NCBI RefSeq assembly: GCF_008704555.1
Contig: NZ_CP023702.1
Coordinates: 3,844,001-3,908,000 of the forward strand
Origin: Streptomyces nitrosporeus
Lineage (GTDB): Bacteria > Actinomycetota > Actinomycetes > Streptomycetales > Streptomycetaceae
DNA: 64,000 nt
Direction of reading: 5' to 3'
Both the position numbers and the translations under genes were made by a program. Positions 53,309 through 62,114 of this stretch are shown one piece after another. Within the stretch, counting starts at the first letter, position 1. Every line of letters begins with the position of its first letter. The notes beneath the pieces are model-generated. The model had not been told where the DNA came from and searched no databases. It saw only the letters and a program-made list of their open reading frames with translations.

Positions 53309-53810
53309 CCGCCCCGGAGGCACGTACACCCGGTGGGCCCGCGCGGAGAACGCGCGGGCCCACCGGCACATCCGGCCCCGGCCGGCGCACGGCGAGCTCG
53401 GCGAAGACCGTCTTGCCCACGCTGCGTGGCTCGACACCCCAGTCGTCGGCGATCCGCGCCACGACCGCCAGTCCCCGCCCGTAACAGTCCCCGTCCTCCG
53501 CCGCCCGCAGGAGCGGCACCCGCTCCCCCCGCGCGTCGCTCACCGCGATCCGGAGCGTGGACGCGGTGAGCGTGAGCTCCACCCGGAAGAGCCGCCCCCG
53601 GACCGCCCCGTGCAGCAGGGCGTTGGTGGCCAACTCGCTGACCAGCAACGCCGCGTCCTCGGCCAGCTCCGGGTGCCCCCACTGGAGGACGAGCCGCGCG
53701 GTGCGATGACGGCACAGGGAGACGCTGCGGGTGGTGGGGGTGTAGCCGAGCCCGTCCCGGCGGAGGACGGGTTCGGGCGAAGGGGCGGGGCTCTCCTGGG
53801 CTGCGGTCAT
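53295..53810 (-). CDS. ATP-binding (HATPase, anti-sigma/RsbW-like) regulatory protein
   Basis: The 171-residue protein has a GHKL ATPase fold with N-box LVSELATNALLHGA and G-box GRGLAVVARIADDWG. Such small Streptomyces proteins act as anti-sigma kinases or partners of XRE/DUF397 regulators. ATG 53810 follows GGAGG at 9 bp. Its last 30 residues are encoded through the bkd terminator and lie outside the fold. The XRE gene is divergent, 260 bp away. Confidence 0.85.
   Translation of the reverse strand: MTAAQESPAPSPEPVLRRDGLGYTPTTRSVSLCRHRTARLVLQWGHPELAEDAALLVSELATNALLHGAVRGRLFRVELTLTASTLRIAVSDARGERVPLLRAAEDGDCYGRGLAVVARIADDWGVEPRSVGKTVFAELAVRRPGPDVPVGPRVLRAGPPGVRASGAVTPR
53330..53366. terminator. 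Terminator of the second bkd operon, inside a convergent coding region
   Basis: A perfect 16-bp stem, CCGGTGGGCCCGCGCG (53330-53345) with 53351-53366, closes a GAGAA loop 22 bp after the bkdC2 stop. The same bases encode part of the C-terminal tail of the opposite gene. Confidence 0.88.
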
Positions 53811-54070
53811 GGACGCGTGCCTCCGTGTGGGGGTGTGGGCGGTGGCGTTACCGGTGTCTGCGGTGGGCCGGTTTCCGGAGGGTTCCGGCGCAGGGCAGGG
53901 CGGTGCACTTCCGCCGACTGGTTCCGCTGAGCGAGCGGCTGCGTGCCGAACGTAGCCGCAGAGCACTCTCGTGCTCAAGTGGTACGGGGAATATCTTCCC
54001 CGTATGGGTGACCGTGCTCCTCGGTGGCTGAGCTTCCTGGCAAACTGGACGCGATCAGCGGGAGGTTGGC

Positions 54071-54961
54071 ATGCAGAGTCCTGGTTCGGGCCGATCGCGA
54101 GGCCGGGAGTCGACGGTGCTCGGCAGACGCCTGGGCGGCGAGCTGCAACGGCTGCGCGTCGCGGCCGGACTGACGCAACAGCAGGCGGCCGAGTACCTGA
54201 GCGCCACGGCGACCAAGGTCGTCAAGATGGAGAGCGGCTGGGTGCCGGTCAGAGATCCGGACATCAGGGCTCTGTGCCAGCTGTACGGCGTCACCGACGG
54301 CAAGGTTCTGGCAGGCCTGCTCGACATCGCGAAGACCGACCGGGAGCGCAGGAAAGTCCGGGGTTGGTGGGAAGACCGGACACTCCCCAACGGGCAGGTG
54401 GGCTACATCGCCATGGAGGATGCAGCCCTCCGTAACCGTCAGTGGCAAGTAGCCTTGATACCCGGTCTGTTCCAGACTGCTGAGTACACGAGGGCCCTGG
54501 GCGTGGCGGACATGTTCTGGGACGATCCGGATCAGATTGAGGCGCTTGTGGCCCTACGTGCACGCCGCAGGCAGCGCTTGCACGGTGAGACCCCCTTGCA
54601 GATGCACGCGGTCATCTGGGAAGCAGCGCTCCGCCAGGTGATGGGTGGTCCGACGGTTATGAGGGGCCAGTTGGAGCATTTGCGTGAGCTGGCAGAACTG
54701 CCGAATGTCCACATCCAGGTGCTACCGTTCCGGGCTGGCGGTCATGCGGGAGCAGGCGGGCCGTTCAACATCCTTTCTTTCGGAGAGGAAGGCGCCGTGG
54801 ACGTGGTCCACATGGATGCGCCTCGCGCCGGTGCTTGGGTTGAGGACGCGGAACGGAGCGCCGTATTCGTCGATATGTTCAATGCCCTCTCACGGACTGC
54901 TGTGTCGCCGTACGACTCGATGCAACTCATCGAAGGCATCGCCAAGGGAATGAGTGAGTGA
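54071..54961 (+). CDS. XRE-family regulator with DUF5753 domain
   Basis: The 296-residue protein has an N-terminal XRE helix-turn-helix (LRVAAGLTQQQAAEYLSATATKV, residues about 24-46) and a C-terminal DUF5753 domain (LIPGLFQTAEYTRAL onward). ATG 54071 follows GGAGG at 5 bp. It overlaps the DUF397 gene by 4 bp (GTGA). This trio with the HATPase gene is repeated many times in Streptomyces and influences antibiotic production and development, as shown for abaA-type loci. Codon GC is lower than that of neighbours, hinting at mobility. Confidence 0.9.
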   Translation: MQSPGSGRSRGRESTVLGRRLGGELQRLRVAAGLTQQQAAEYLSATATKVVKMESGWVPVRDPDIRALCQLYGVTDGKVLAGLLDIAKTDRERRKVRGWWEDRTLPNGQVGYIAMEDAALRNRQWQVALIPGLFQTAEYTRALGVADMFWDDPDQIEALVALRARRRQRLHGETPLQMHAVIWEAALRQVMGGPTVMRGQLEHLRELAELPNVHIQVLPFRAGGHAGAGGPFNILSFGEEGAVDVVHMDAPRAGAWVEDAERSAVFVDMFNALSRTAVSPYDSMQLIEGIAKGMSE

Positions 54962-55140
54962 AGATGTTCCTGTTCGTCAAATCCTCCTACAGCACCCTGG
55001 AAGAAGACTGCGTCGAGGTCGCTCGAAACCTTCCTCGCACCGTTGCCCTCCGGGACTCCAAGCGCCCCCGCGGCCCCGTCGTCACCGTCACCCCCGCCGC
55101 CTGGACCGCCTTCACGGCGGACCTGCGCCGGCAGCCGTAG
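54958..55140 (+). CDS. DUF397 domain protein
   Basis: The 60-residue protein has the DUF397 features: FVKSSYST, CVEVAR and VALRDSKRPRGPVVTVTPAAWTAF. It begins at GTG 54958 in a 4-bp overlap with the XRE gene. DUF397 proteins are small partners, proposed as antitoxin-like or antagonist peptides of the XRE protein. Confidence 0.88.
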   Translation: MKMFLFVKSSYSTLEEDCVEVARNLPRTVALRDSKRPRGPVVTVTPAAWTAFTADLRRQP

Positions 55141-55205
55141 CCCGGCCGCGGCCCCGCGACCGCAGGAGCGACCGCAGGGAACGGCCGCGGGAACGACCGC
55201 AGGGA

Positions 55206-55254
55206 ACGGCCGAGGGGCCCACCTGCGCGGTGCGCGGGCAGGCCCCTCGGCCGT
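55206..55254. terminator. Bidirectional terminator between DUF397 and carboxypeptidase genes
   Basis: ACGGCCGAGGGGCC (55206-55219) pairs perfectly with 55241-55254; the inner region can extend the stem. It lies between two convergent genes. Confidence 0.8.
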
Positions 55255-55261
55255 GTCCGGG

Positions 55262-56161
55262 TCAGAGCTTGAAGCCGTAGTCCAGCAGCTTCTTCGCGTC
55301 GCTCGTGCGGGTGCTCGTGGACGAGGACGTCAGGACCGTACCGATGATGGTCTTGCCCTTGCGCGTCGCGGCGAAGACCAGGCAGTACTTGGCGGTCGGG
55401 CCGGAACCGGTCTTCACGCCGATCGCGCCGCTGTAACTGCCCAGCAGCGGGTTGGTGTTGGTCCACGACATGTAGCGGTAACCGCCGCTCTTCGTCGTGA
55501 CCTTCTGCTTGGTCGACTTCGTCTTCACGATGGCGCGGAACGTGGAGTTCTTCATCGTGTTCGCGGCCAGCTTGGTCAGGTCGCGGGGCGTCGAGTAGTT
55601 CTTGCCGCTGCTGATGCCGTCGAACGAGTCGAAGTGCGTGTTCTTCAGGCCCAGGCTCTTGGCGCTGGCGTTCATCTTGCCGATGAAGGACTTCACCCGG
55701 GCCGAACGCGTCTTCCCCGAGCCGAACTTGTCGGCCAGCGCGTAGGCCGCGTCGCAGCCGGACGGCAGCATCAGGCCGTACAGCAGCTGGCGCACCGTCA
55801 CCTTGTCGCCGACGATCAGCCGGGCCGACGAGGCGTTCTTGGAGACGATGTAGTCGCTGTACGCCTTCTGGACCGTCACCTTGGCGTTCAGGTTCAGGTT
55901 CTTCTGGGCCAGGACCACCCGGGCGGTCATTATCTTGGTGGTGGACCCGGTGGGCCGGCGGGTGTCCGCGGCCTTGGTGAACAGGGTCTTGCCCGTCCCG
56001 CTGTTCATCACGAAACCGCCCTTGGCGGTGATCTTGGGCTTCGGCGGGGACGCCGCCTGTGCCGTGGAGGCGAACGCGCCACTGGCGAGGACCGCTCCTG
56101 CGGTAAGGGTCACCGTCGCGGCGATACCGGCGCGGTTGATGCCCTTGAAACCGATTCTCAA
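55262..56161 (-). CDS. D-alanyl-D-alanine carboxypeptidase (PBP5/DacC-like)
   Basis: The 299-residue exported penicillin-binding protein has a signal peptide (residues 1-36), the catalytic tetrad STTK (Ser73, Lys76), SGC (134-136) in place of the usual SxN, and KTG (250-252). It trims the terminal D-Ala of peptidoglycan stem peptides and lacks the C-terminal anchor domain. TTG 56161 is chosen because GGGGAGAG lies 6 bp upstream; no ATG is better placed. The SGC variant is common in actinobacterial DD-CPases. Confidence 0.9.
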   Translation of the reverse strand: MRIGFKGINRAGIAATVTLTAGAVLASGAFASTAQAASPPKPKITAKGGFVMNSGTGKTLFTKAADTRRPTGSTTKIMTARVVLAQKNLNLNAKVTVQKAYSDYIVSKNASSARLIVGDKVTVRQLLYGLMLPSGCDAAYALADKFGSGKTRSARVKSFIGKMNASAKSLGLKNTHFDSFDGISSGKNYSTPRDLTKLAANTMKNSTFRAIVKTKSTKQKVTTKSGGYRYMSWTNTNPLLGSYSGAIGVKTGSGPTAKYCLVFAATRKGKTIIGTVLTSSSTSTRTSDAKKLLDYGFKL

Positions 56162-56315
56162 ATCGAACTCTCCCCATACCCCTGTGCGGCCACATGAGGG
56201 TGCCGCTCGGCTGATGAGACGCGTGAGGCGGCCGTAGGGATGTATCCGGCGCGGGTGATTTTGCGCACGCTTGGCCGGACGCTCCGGCGGGCCCGCCAAA
56301 GGACGGGACGCCCGG

Positions 56316-56789
56316 TCAGGCGTACGACATGAGCAGCTCGTCCAGGGACCAGATCGTGGCCCGGACGCCGGAGGTACGGGCGAGGTACCGGTCCCGTTCG
56401 ACCAGGATGTTCAGGTCCCCGCAGCCGAGCCGGTTGCAGGCGTGCTCGATCAGGGTGCTGCCGGTGGTGCCGCCGTCCACCAGGGCCCGCAGATGGGCGG
56501 CGTCCCACTCGACCTCGTTGAGCGCCCAGGGGGCCTTGCCCTCGATGACCGTGACCAGGACGCCGGAGAGCCGCTCGGCGCATGTCCGGCGTGCCCGTCC
56601 GTCGGCCACCTGGGCGATGTGGTTGCCCGTCTCGATGACCGCGGTGACCGGCAGCAGGAGGTCCGTCCCACGCCGTTCGCGTCTCCTCTTCAGCTCCTCG
56701 ATCACCCGCTCGCGGTCCTGGCACTTGCCGGGTACCCCCAGCAGGTTGCACAGGACCGACGTGTCGACGAACTCCACCCCCCGCGCCAT
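56316..56789 (-). CDS. PIN-domain putative ribonuclease
   Basis: The 157-residue protein looks like a PIN domain: Asp9 in FVDTSVLCNLL, Glu53 in VIETGNHI, and acidic residues Asp125 and Asp133 in GCGDLNILVERD, which would bind Mg2+ for RNA cleavage. ATG 56789 lies 4 bp after the stop of the ATPase gene and has no good ribosome site, so translation is coupled. Together they resemble ABC ATPase plus nuclease modules. It is not a plain VapC, because no VapB-type antitoxin gene precedes it. Confidence 0.78.
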   Translation of the reverse strand: MARGVEFVDTSVLCNLLGVPGKCQDRERVIEELKRRRERRGTDLLLPVTAVIETGNHIAQVADGRARRTCAERLSGVLVTVIEGKAPWALNEVEWDAAHLRALVDGGTTGSTLIEHACNRLGCGDLNILVERDRYLARTSGVRATIWSLDELLMSYA

Positions 56790-56793
56790 GGGT

Positions 56794-58104
56794 TCACCCG
56801 ATCCCGAGAAGGCGGTCGAACTCCGCGTAGTCCTGCCCGCCGCCGTCCCGCCGCATCAGTCTTCCGGAGGTCACCACGTCCCCCAGCGGTCCGGCTCCCA
56901 TGGCCGAGGCGTAGCCGTCGAGCTCGGTGAGCCGGGTCAGGAGGCCGGTGCCCGTCGCGCGGTCCCGCGAGCAGACGACGACCCCCCGGTGGTCGTCGCC
57001 GCTCAGCGCGGACAGCAGGGCGGGGCTGTGGGTGGTGATCAGGACCCGGGTCGCGCTCTCGGTGGCCGCCGCCCGGACCAGGCGCAGGACCTCCGCCGCC
57101 TGGGACGGGTGCAGCCCGTTCTCCAGCTCCTCGACGACCAGCGTGAGGGACTGCGCGAACCCGGGGTCCGGCGCGGGGCCCAGCTCCAGCCCCGCGCCCC
57201 CGGTCAGCAACGAGGCCGTGATGGCGAGGAACCTGAGCATGCCGTCGCTCATCTCGCGGGCGGGGGTGAGCCCGAGCCGCCCCTCGTCCAGCGCCAGCAT
57301 GACGTCGCCGAGCTCCGACGTGGTGACGACCAGCCGGTCGATGTCGTGGTCGGCCAGCCCCCGCAGGAGGTCCACCAGGCGCGCGAAGGCCGCCGGGTCA
57401 TGGCGGCTGATGTGGCCGATCGCGGCGGAGAGGTTCTCCGCCGTCCTGCGGAGACGGAAGTCCCTCGCCTGGACGTACTGCCGCATCAGGTGCGGTACGG
57501 GATCGAGGTGGAAGGCTCCGGTCAGCGCGGTCAGCAGGGCCTCAGCCGCCCAGACGGTGTCGGTCTCGCCCTCGCTGTCACCGGGCACACGCAGCGGCAG
57601 CTGCGCGGTGAGCAGCCGGGTGCCCCGGAACAGGCCGCGCGGGTTCCGGCCCGGCTTCCCGTTGTGCCACGAGGCGTGGATGTCCGGGCGCAGCGGCGTC
57701 GGTTCCCCGCTGGTGAGAAGGGGGCGGATGCCGCCGGCGGTGGGCCCGGCGAGCCGTTCCTCGATGATCCGTACCCCGGGCTCCACCTGGACCGTCACAT
57801 CCAGCGTGACGGGACCGTGCTCCGTCGTGACCGTGCAGCCGAGCGAGAAGCGGTCCGAACCGTGGGGCACGCACCCGCTCAGGCCGCCGCGCACCGGGCC
57901 CGCCGCACCGCGCCGGCTCTCGACCGCTTCGGTGATCTCGTCCCCACGGGCCAGCCGGGAGAGGACTTCGAGGCCGTCCAGGGCGTTGGACTTGCCACTG
58001 CTGTTACGGCCGATGAGGACGGTCAGGGGGGCCAGCGGGAGCACCGCGCCGTGGAAGCTCTTGAACGCGGTGAGACGTACCTCTTCGATGGCATGGCCTG
58101 TCAC
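56794..58104 (-). CDS. AAA/ABC-type ATPase (AAA_21, OLD/RecF-like)
   Basis: The 436-residue protein has Walker A GRNSSGKS (32-39), a signature-like MSDGM (285-289), Walker B LVVEELENGLHP (about 322-333) and an H-loop THS (358-360). This is the split ABC ATPase head without a long coiled coil, as in AAA_21 proteins of Septu, Gabija-like and PARIS-like systems. GTG 58104 follows TACGTT, so leaderless translation is possible. It is directly coupled to a PIN nuclease gene. A role as sensor or activator of the nuclease is inferred. Confidence 0.85.
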   Translation of the reverse strand: MTGHAIEEVRLTAFKSFHGAVLPLAPLTVLIGRNSSGKSNALDGLEVLSRLARGDEITEAVESRRGAAGPVRGGLSGCVPHGSDRFSLGCTVTTEHGPVTLDVTVQVEPGVRIIEERLAGPTAGGIRPLLTSGEPTPLRPDIHASWHNGKPGRNPRGLFRGTRLLTAQLPLRVPGDSEGETDTVWAAEALLTALTGAFHLDPVPHLMRQYVQARDFRLRRTAENLSAAIGHISRHDPAAFARLVDLLRGLADHDIDRLVVTTSELGDVMLALDEGRLGLTPAREMSDGMLRFLAITASLLTGGAGLELGPAPDPGFAQSLTLVVEELENGLHPSQAAEVLRLVRAAATESATRVLITTHSPALLSALSGDDHRGVVVCSRDRATGTGLLTRLTELDGYASAMGAGPLGDVVTSGRLMRRDGGGQDYAEFDRLLGIG

Positions 58105-58201
58105 TCCCTCAACGTAGCGCAAGCCGCGCGGTTCCGGACCGGCCGTGGACCCCGCCGCGACAGCCCTTCGGGGTCCAGGATCCGGACGCGGCCCCCCATG
58201 C

Positions 58202-58230
58202 GTGCATGTTGTATCTATGCTGTGTGCATG
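58202..58230 (+). promoter_or_regulatory. Promoter/operator at the GntR start
   Basis: Two GTGCATG copies (58202-58208 and 58224-58230, the second including the start codon) flank TTGTATCTATGC, a possible -10 region. The GntR protein could bind here and block its own leaderless start. This is by eye. Confidence 0.4.
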
Positions 58231-58902
58231 CCTGTCGCTCCCCCCGCACCCGATACCGCCCCCGCCAAGCAGCCGCCCGCCGCCGAACGCGTCTACACCC
58301 ACATCAAGGAAGCGGTCCTCGACCGCCGTTACGAGGGCGGCACGCTCCTCACCGAGGGCGACCTCGCCCAGGCCGTCGGTGTCTCCCGCACCCCGGTGCG
58401 CGAGGCGCTGCTGAGGCTGGAGGTGGAGGGGCTGATCAAGCTCTATCCGAAGAAGGGCGCCCTGGTGCTCGCCGTCTCCGCCCAGGAGATCGCGGACGTC
58501 GTGGAGACCCGGCTGCTGGTCGAGGAGTTCGCCGCCCGCAAGGCGGTGCCCGCCTCCGCGCGGCTCGTCGCCCGGCTGGAGGAACTCCTGGAGGAGCAGC
58601 GGCAGCTCGCCGAGGCGGGGGACCTGGCGGCCGTCTCCGTCAAGGACCGCTGCTTCCACGCGGAGATCGTGCGCAACGCCGGCAACGAGATCCTGTCCCG
58701 TCTCTACGACCAGCTCCGCGACCGGCAGCTGCGGATGGGCGTCGCGGTGATGGAGGCGCACCCGGGCAGGATCGCCGCCAACCTCACCGAGCACGCCGAA
58801 CTGCTCGACGCCATCCGGGCCGGTGACGCCGAAGGCGCGGCCCTGGTCGTCCGGCGGCACGTCGGCCGGGTCAAGGTGCTGGTCAGGGGTGAGGACCGAT
58901 GA
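58228..58902 (+). CDS. GntR-family regulator, FadR/FCD subfamily
   Basis: The 224-residue protein has a GntR winged helix (TEGDLAQAVGVSRTPVREALLRLEVEGLI) and an FCD ligand-binding domain with metal-binding Asp and His residues (KDRCFHAEIVRNAGN, EHAELLDAIRAGD). ATG 58228 has no ribosome site. It overlaps the MFS gene by 4 bp. FCD regulators usually sense carboxylic acids, so the pair may control uptake of an organic acid. Confidence 0.9.
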   Translation: MPVAPPAPDTAPAKQPPAAERVYTHIKEAVLDRRYEGGTLLTEGDLAQAVGVSRTPVREALLRLEVEGLIKLYPKKGALVLAVSAQEIADVVETRLLVEEFAARKAVPASARLVARLEELLEEQRQLAEAGDLAAVSVKDRCFHAEIVRNAGNEILSRLYDQLRDRQLRMGVAVMEAHPGRIAANLTEHAELLDAIRAGDAEGAALVVRRHVGRVKVLVRGEDR

Positions 58903-60206
58903 CGTCCCCCGCCCCCACCCTGCCCCTGCCCGGTGACCCGCCCGGCGGCCGGCGTGCCGTCCGGGTCTGGGGGATCGGTGTCGCCGTCTACTTCGTCGCC
59001 ATCATCTTCCGCACCAGTCTGGGTGTCGCCGGACTCGATGCCGCCGACCGGTTCGAGGTCAACGCCTCGGCGCTGTCCACCTTCTCGATCCTCCAGCTGC
59101 TCGTCTACGCGGGCATGCAGATACCCGTCGGCCTGATGGTCGACCGCCTCGGCACCAAGAAGGTCCTCGCCCTCGGCGCCGTGCTGTTCACCCTCGGCCA
59201 GCTGGGCTTCGCGCTCTCCCCGTCGTACGGCATGGCGCTGGCCTCCCGCGCGCTCCTGGGCTGCGGTGACGCGATGACCTTCATCAGCGTGCTCCGGCTG
59301 GGCGCCCGCTGGTTCCCGGCCCGGCGCGGCCCGCTGATCGGCCAGATCGCCGCGCTCTTCGGCATGGCGGGCAACCTGGTCTCCACCCTGGTGATCGCCA
59401 GGGCCCTGCACGGGATGGGCTGGACCACCACCTTCGTCGGCAGCTCCCTGGCCGGTGTGGTGGTGCTGGTCCTGCTGCTGCTCTTCCTCAAGGACCACCC
59501 CGAGGGCCATGAGCCGCCCCCCGTCGAGCACGCCGGAGCGGCGTTCGTACGGAAGCAGATCTCGGCGGCCTGGCGCGAGCCCGGCACGCGGCTCGGCATG
59601 TGGGTCCACTTCACCACGCAGTTCCCCGGCATGGTGTTCCTGCTGCTGTGGGGGATGCCGTTCCTGGTCGAGGCCCAGGGGCTGAGCCGGGGGACCGCGG
59701 GCAGCCTGCTGACCCTGGTGGTGCTCTCCAACATGGTGGTGGGGCTCGTCTACGGGCAGATCATCGCCCGCCACCACGCGGCCCGCGCCCCACTCGCCCT
59801 CGGCACGGTCGCCCTGACCGCGCTCCTCTGGGCCGGCACGATCTTCTACCCGGGCGACCACGCCCCGATGTGGCTGCTGGTCACCCTCTGCGCCGGCCTC
59901 GGCTTCTGCGGCCCCGCGTCGATGATCGGCTTCGACTTCGGCCGGCCCGCCAACCCGCCGGAACGGCAGGGCACCGCCTCGGGCATCGTCAACATGGGCG
60001 GCTTCATCGCCTCGATGACCACCCTGTTCGCCATCGGTGTCCTGCTGGACGCGACCGGCGACGACTACCGCGTCGCCTTCTCCTCGGTCTTCGTCCTCGA
60101 ACTGCTCGGCGTCGTACAGATCCTGCGGCTGCACCGCCGCGCCACGCACCGGGAACGCGAGCACCACGTGATCAGCCGGGTCGAGGCCGTGCACGTGCCC
60201 GTCTGA
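58899..60206 (+). CDS. MFS transporter
   Basis: The 435-residue protein has about 12 membrane segments and the MFS motif GLMVDRLGTKKVLALG after the second. It starts in an ATGA overlap with the GntR gene, so regulator and transporter are made together. It resembles anion:cation symporter and sugar-phosphate-like MFS groups. The substrate is unknown, probably a carboxylate given the FCD regulator. Confidence 0.88.
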   Translation: MTSPAPTLPLPGDPPGGRRAVRVWGIGVAVYFVAIIFRTSLGVAGLDAADRFEVNASALSTFSILQLLVYAGMQIPVGLMVDRLGTKKVLALGAVLFTLGQLGFALSPSYGMALASRALLGCGDAMTFISVLRLGARWFPARRGPLIGQIAALFGMAGNLVSTLVIARALHGMGWTTTFVGSSLAGVVVLVLLLLFLKDHPEGHEPPPVEHAGAAFVRKQISAAWREPGTRLGMWVHFTTQFPGMVFLLLWGMPFLVEAQGLSRGTAGSLLTLVVLSNMVVGLVYGQIIARHHAARAPLALGTVALTALLWAGTIFYPGDHAPMWLLVTLCAGLGFCGPASMIGFDFGRPANPPERQGTASGIVNMGGFIASMTTLFAIGVLLDATGDDYRVAFSSVFVLELLGVVQILRLHRRATHREREHHVISRVEAVHVPV

Positions 60207-60299
60207 CCCGGGGCCCGGGTACGCGCCCGCGCCTCCCGCCCCCGCGGGCGGCGGGGGGTCTTCGGCAGGCAGCGGGCGCGCCCGGCCCGGCGGGCGCCG

Positions 60300-61124
60300 C
60301 TACGGAGTGACGGCGAAGTTGCGCAGGATGGCCCCGGCCAGCTCCTGGTCGCCCTCGGCCTTGACCCGGTCCTCCACCGCCTGCGCCCGCACCCGTCCGC
60401 AGGCGAGCCGGTAGTACGTCTCCCAGTCCATGGCCAGCGTCACGGCCGGCCCCAGCGACGGCGAGCCGTCCACCGAGCCGTTGCCCTCACCGTCGACCCG
60501 GACCGTGCGCAGGAACTCCACCGGACCCTGCACGTCGATGACCACCGCGGTGTTGGGCGGCGCGCCCGCGTCCTTCGCGACCACCTTCGGCAGCGCCTCC
60601 AGCAGGGTGTCCCGGGTGATCAGCGCACCGGGGGAGTCGAGGTTGCCCGGCTGCCCCAGCGCCGTACGCAGATCCTGCTCGTGCACCCACACGTCGAAGG
60701 CCCGCATGTGCAGCGCCAGTTCCAGCGTCTGCTCGGCCCTCAGCGGCGCCCGGACCATCGTCTCGGGGGAGCGCGTCTCGTTGCGCAGCTGGCGCATGCG
60801 CCGGATGAGGGTGTACTCCAGCTCCGAGGTCATCTCCGGCGCGGTGTGGTGGCGCCGGACGTCGACCTGCATCTCCATGTACCGCTGGTGGTCGTTCTGC
60901 ACGTGGTAGAGGTCCCGCGGCAGCGAGTGGATCGGCCGCGGGTCGCCGAGCTGCTCGCACTCCATGCCGATGACGTGCGAGACGATGTCCCGCACCGACC
61001 AGCCCGGGCAGGGCGTGCGTCCGTTCCACTCCCCCTCGACGAGGGGCTTCACCAGCTCGGATATCGCCTCGACGGAGTGCGTCCAGGCATCGGCGTAGGT
61101 CTGGAGGCTGGGATGGACGGTCAC
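60300..61124 (-). CDS. Mycothiol-dependent maleylpyruvate isomerase-family protein
   Basis: The 274-residue protein has the DinB-like MDMPI fold: CPGWSVRDIVSHVIGME (His near residue 51), a central Glu, and FDVWVHEQDLR with the third metal ligand. These enzymes use mycothiol in detoxification or isomerisation. It has no partner gene in the same direction. ATG 61124 is the first start; an A/G-rich site is not evident. Confidence 0.85.
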   Translation of the reverse strand: MTVHPSLQTYADAWTHSVEAISELVKPLVEGEWNGRTPCPGWSVRDIVSHVIGMECEQLGDPRPIHSLPRDLYHVQNDHQRYMEMQVDVRRHHTAPEMTSELEYTLIRRMRQLRNETRSPETMVRAPLRAEQTLELALHMRAFDVWVHEQDLRTALGQPGNLDSPGALITRDTLLEALPKVVAKDAGAPPNTAVVIDVQGPVEFLRTVRVDGEGNGSVDGSPSLGPAVTLAMDWETYYRLACGRVRAQAVEDRVKAEGDQELAGAILRNFAVTP

Positions 61125-61298
61125 GGGACCCCTCGTGCGGTTCTGCGGTGCGTGGGCTGGAGAGCAGGCGGCCCTGGCGGGCTGCGTCGGAGGTTGGCCG
61201 GGCCCCCTAAGTTACGCTGCGGGCAGGCACCCCGGCAGTGCTTTCGTGTGACGATCGTAGGCGGGTGCTGACGTCTCCCACACCAGGACGGTGGTAGT

Positions 61299-62090
61299 GT
61301 GCACGCCTCCCTTATCCAGATCGCTGTAAACCCGGACGAACCGGTCAATTCCCGCCGGGAACGCGCGGCTTCGCTGGTGGTCGCGCAGCGGGGTGCGGAC
61401 CTGGTCCTCCTCCCCGAGCTCTGGCCCGTGGGCGCCTTCTCCTACACCGAGTTCGCCGACGAGGCCGAACCCCTGCTCGGCCCCACCCACGACGTGATGG
61501 CGAAGGCCGCCGCGGAGGCCGGCGTCTGGCTGCACGCGGGCTCCTTCGTGGAACGGGCCGAGGACGGCACCCTCTACAACACCACGCTGGTCTTCTCCCC
61601 CGAGGGCGAGCGGGCGGCCGTCTACCGCAAGATCCACCTCTTCGGCTTCGACAAGGGCGAGGCCGTGATGATGGGCGCCGGCCAGGAGCTCGTCTCGGTC
61701 GCCCTCCCGGAGACCGTCATCGGCCTGTCCACCTGCTACGACCTGCGGTTCCCCGAGCTGTTCCGGGGCCTGGCCGACGCGGGCGCGGAGACCCTCGTCG
61801 TCGCGGCCGGCTGGCCGGACCGCCGCCGCTCGCACTGGACCCTGCTGGCCAGGGCGCGCGCCGTGGAGAACCAGGCGTACGTCCTGGCCGTCGGCTCGGC
61901 GGGCACTCACGCCGGAATCCGGCAGGCGGGCCACAGCATCGTCGTGGACCCCTGGGGCGAGGTGCTGGCGGAGGCCGGGCACGAGGAGGAGGTGCTCACC
62001 GTCGAGTTCGACCCGGCGAGGACCGCCACCGTCCGGGACCAGTTCCCGGCGCTCAAGGACCGCAGACTGGGGCTGGCCGCACGCCGCTGA
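61299..62090 (+). CDS. Nitrilase-superfamily carbon-nitrogen hydrolase
   Basis: The 263-residue protein has the nitrilase triad Glu40 (LLPELWP), Lys111 (YRKIHLFGF) and Cys146 (STCYDLRFPEL). It resembles omega-amidase/deaminated glutathione amidase (NIT1/NIT2-like) proteins, which repair or hydrolyse amides such as 2-oxoglutaramate. GTG 61299 lacks a ribosome site. It is divergent from the MDMPI gene; a link through mycothiol or glutathione-like repair is possible but not shown. Confidence 0.9.
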   Translation: MHASLIQIAVNPDEPVNSRRERAASLVVAQRGADLVLLPELWPVGAFSYTEFADEAEPLLGPTHDVMAKAAAEAGVWLHAGSFVERAEDGTLYNTTLVFSPEGERAAVYRKIHLFGFDKGEAVMMGAGQELVSVALPETVIGLSTCYDLRFPELFRGLADAGAETLVVAAGWPDRRRSHWTLLARARAVENQAYVLAVGSAGTHAGIRQAGHSIVVDPWGEVLAEAGHEEEVLTVEFDPARTATVRDQFPALKDRRLGLAARR

Positions 62091-62114
62091 GTCCGCCCCG
62101 GAGCCTGTTCCACG

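Noticed and set aside
58104..58860. Extension of the ATPase reading frame beyond GTG 58104
   Set aside because: The extra part is antisense to the GntR gene and has no ATPase motif; the Walker A spacing fits the 58104 start.
56329..58902. 857-codon plus-strand open frame across the PIN and ATPase genes
   Set aside because: Only its last 225 codons are a gene (GntR). The remainder is antisense to the ATPase and PIN genes and has no motifs.
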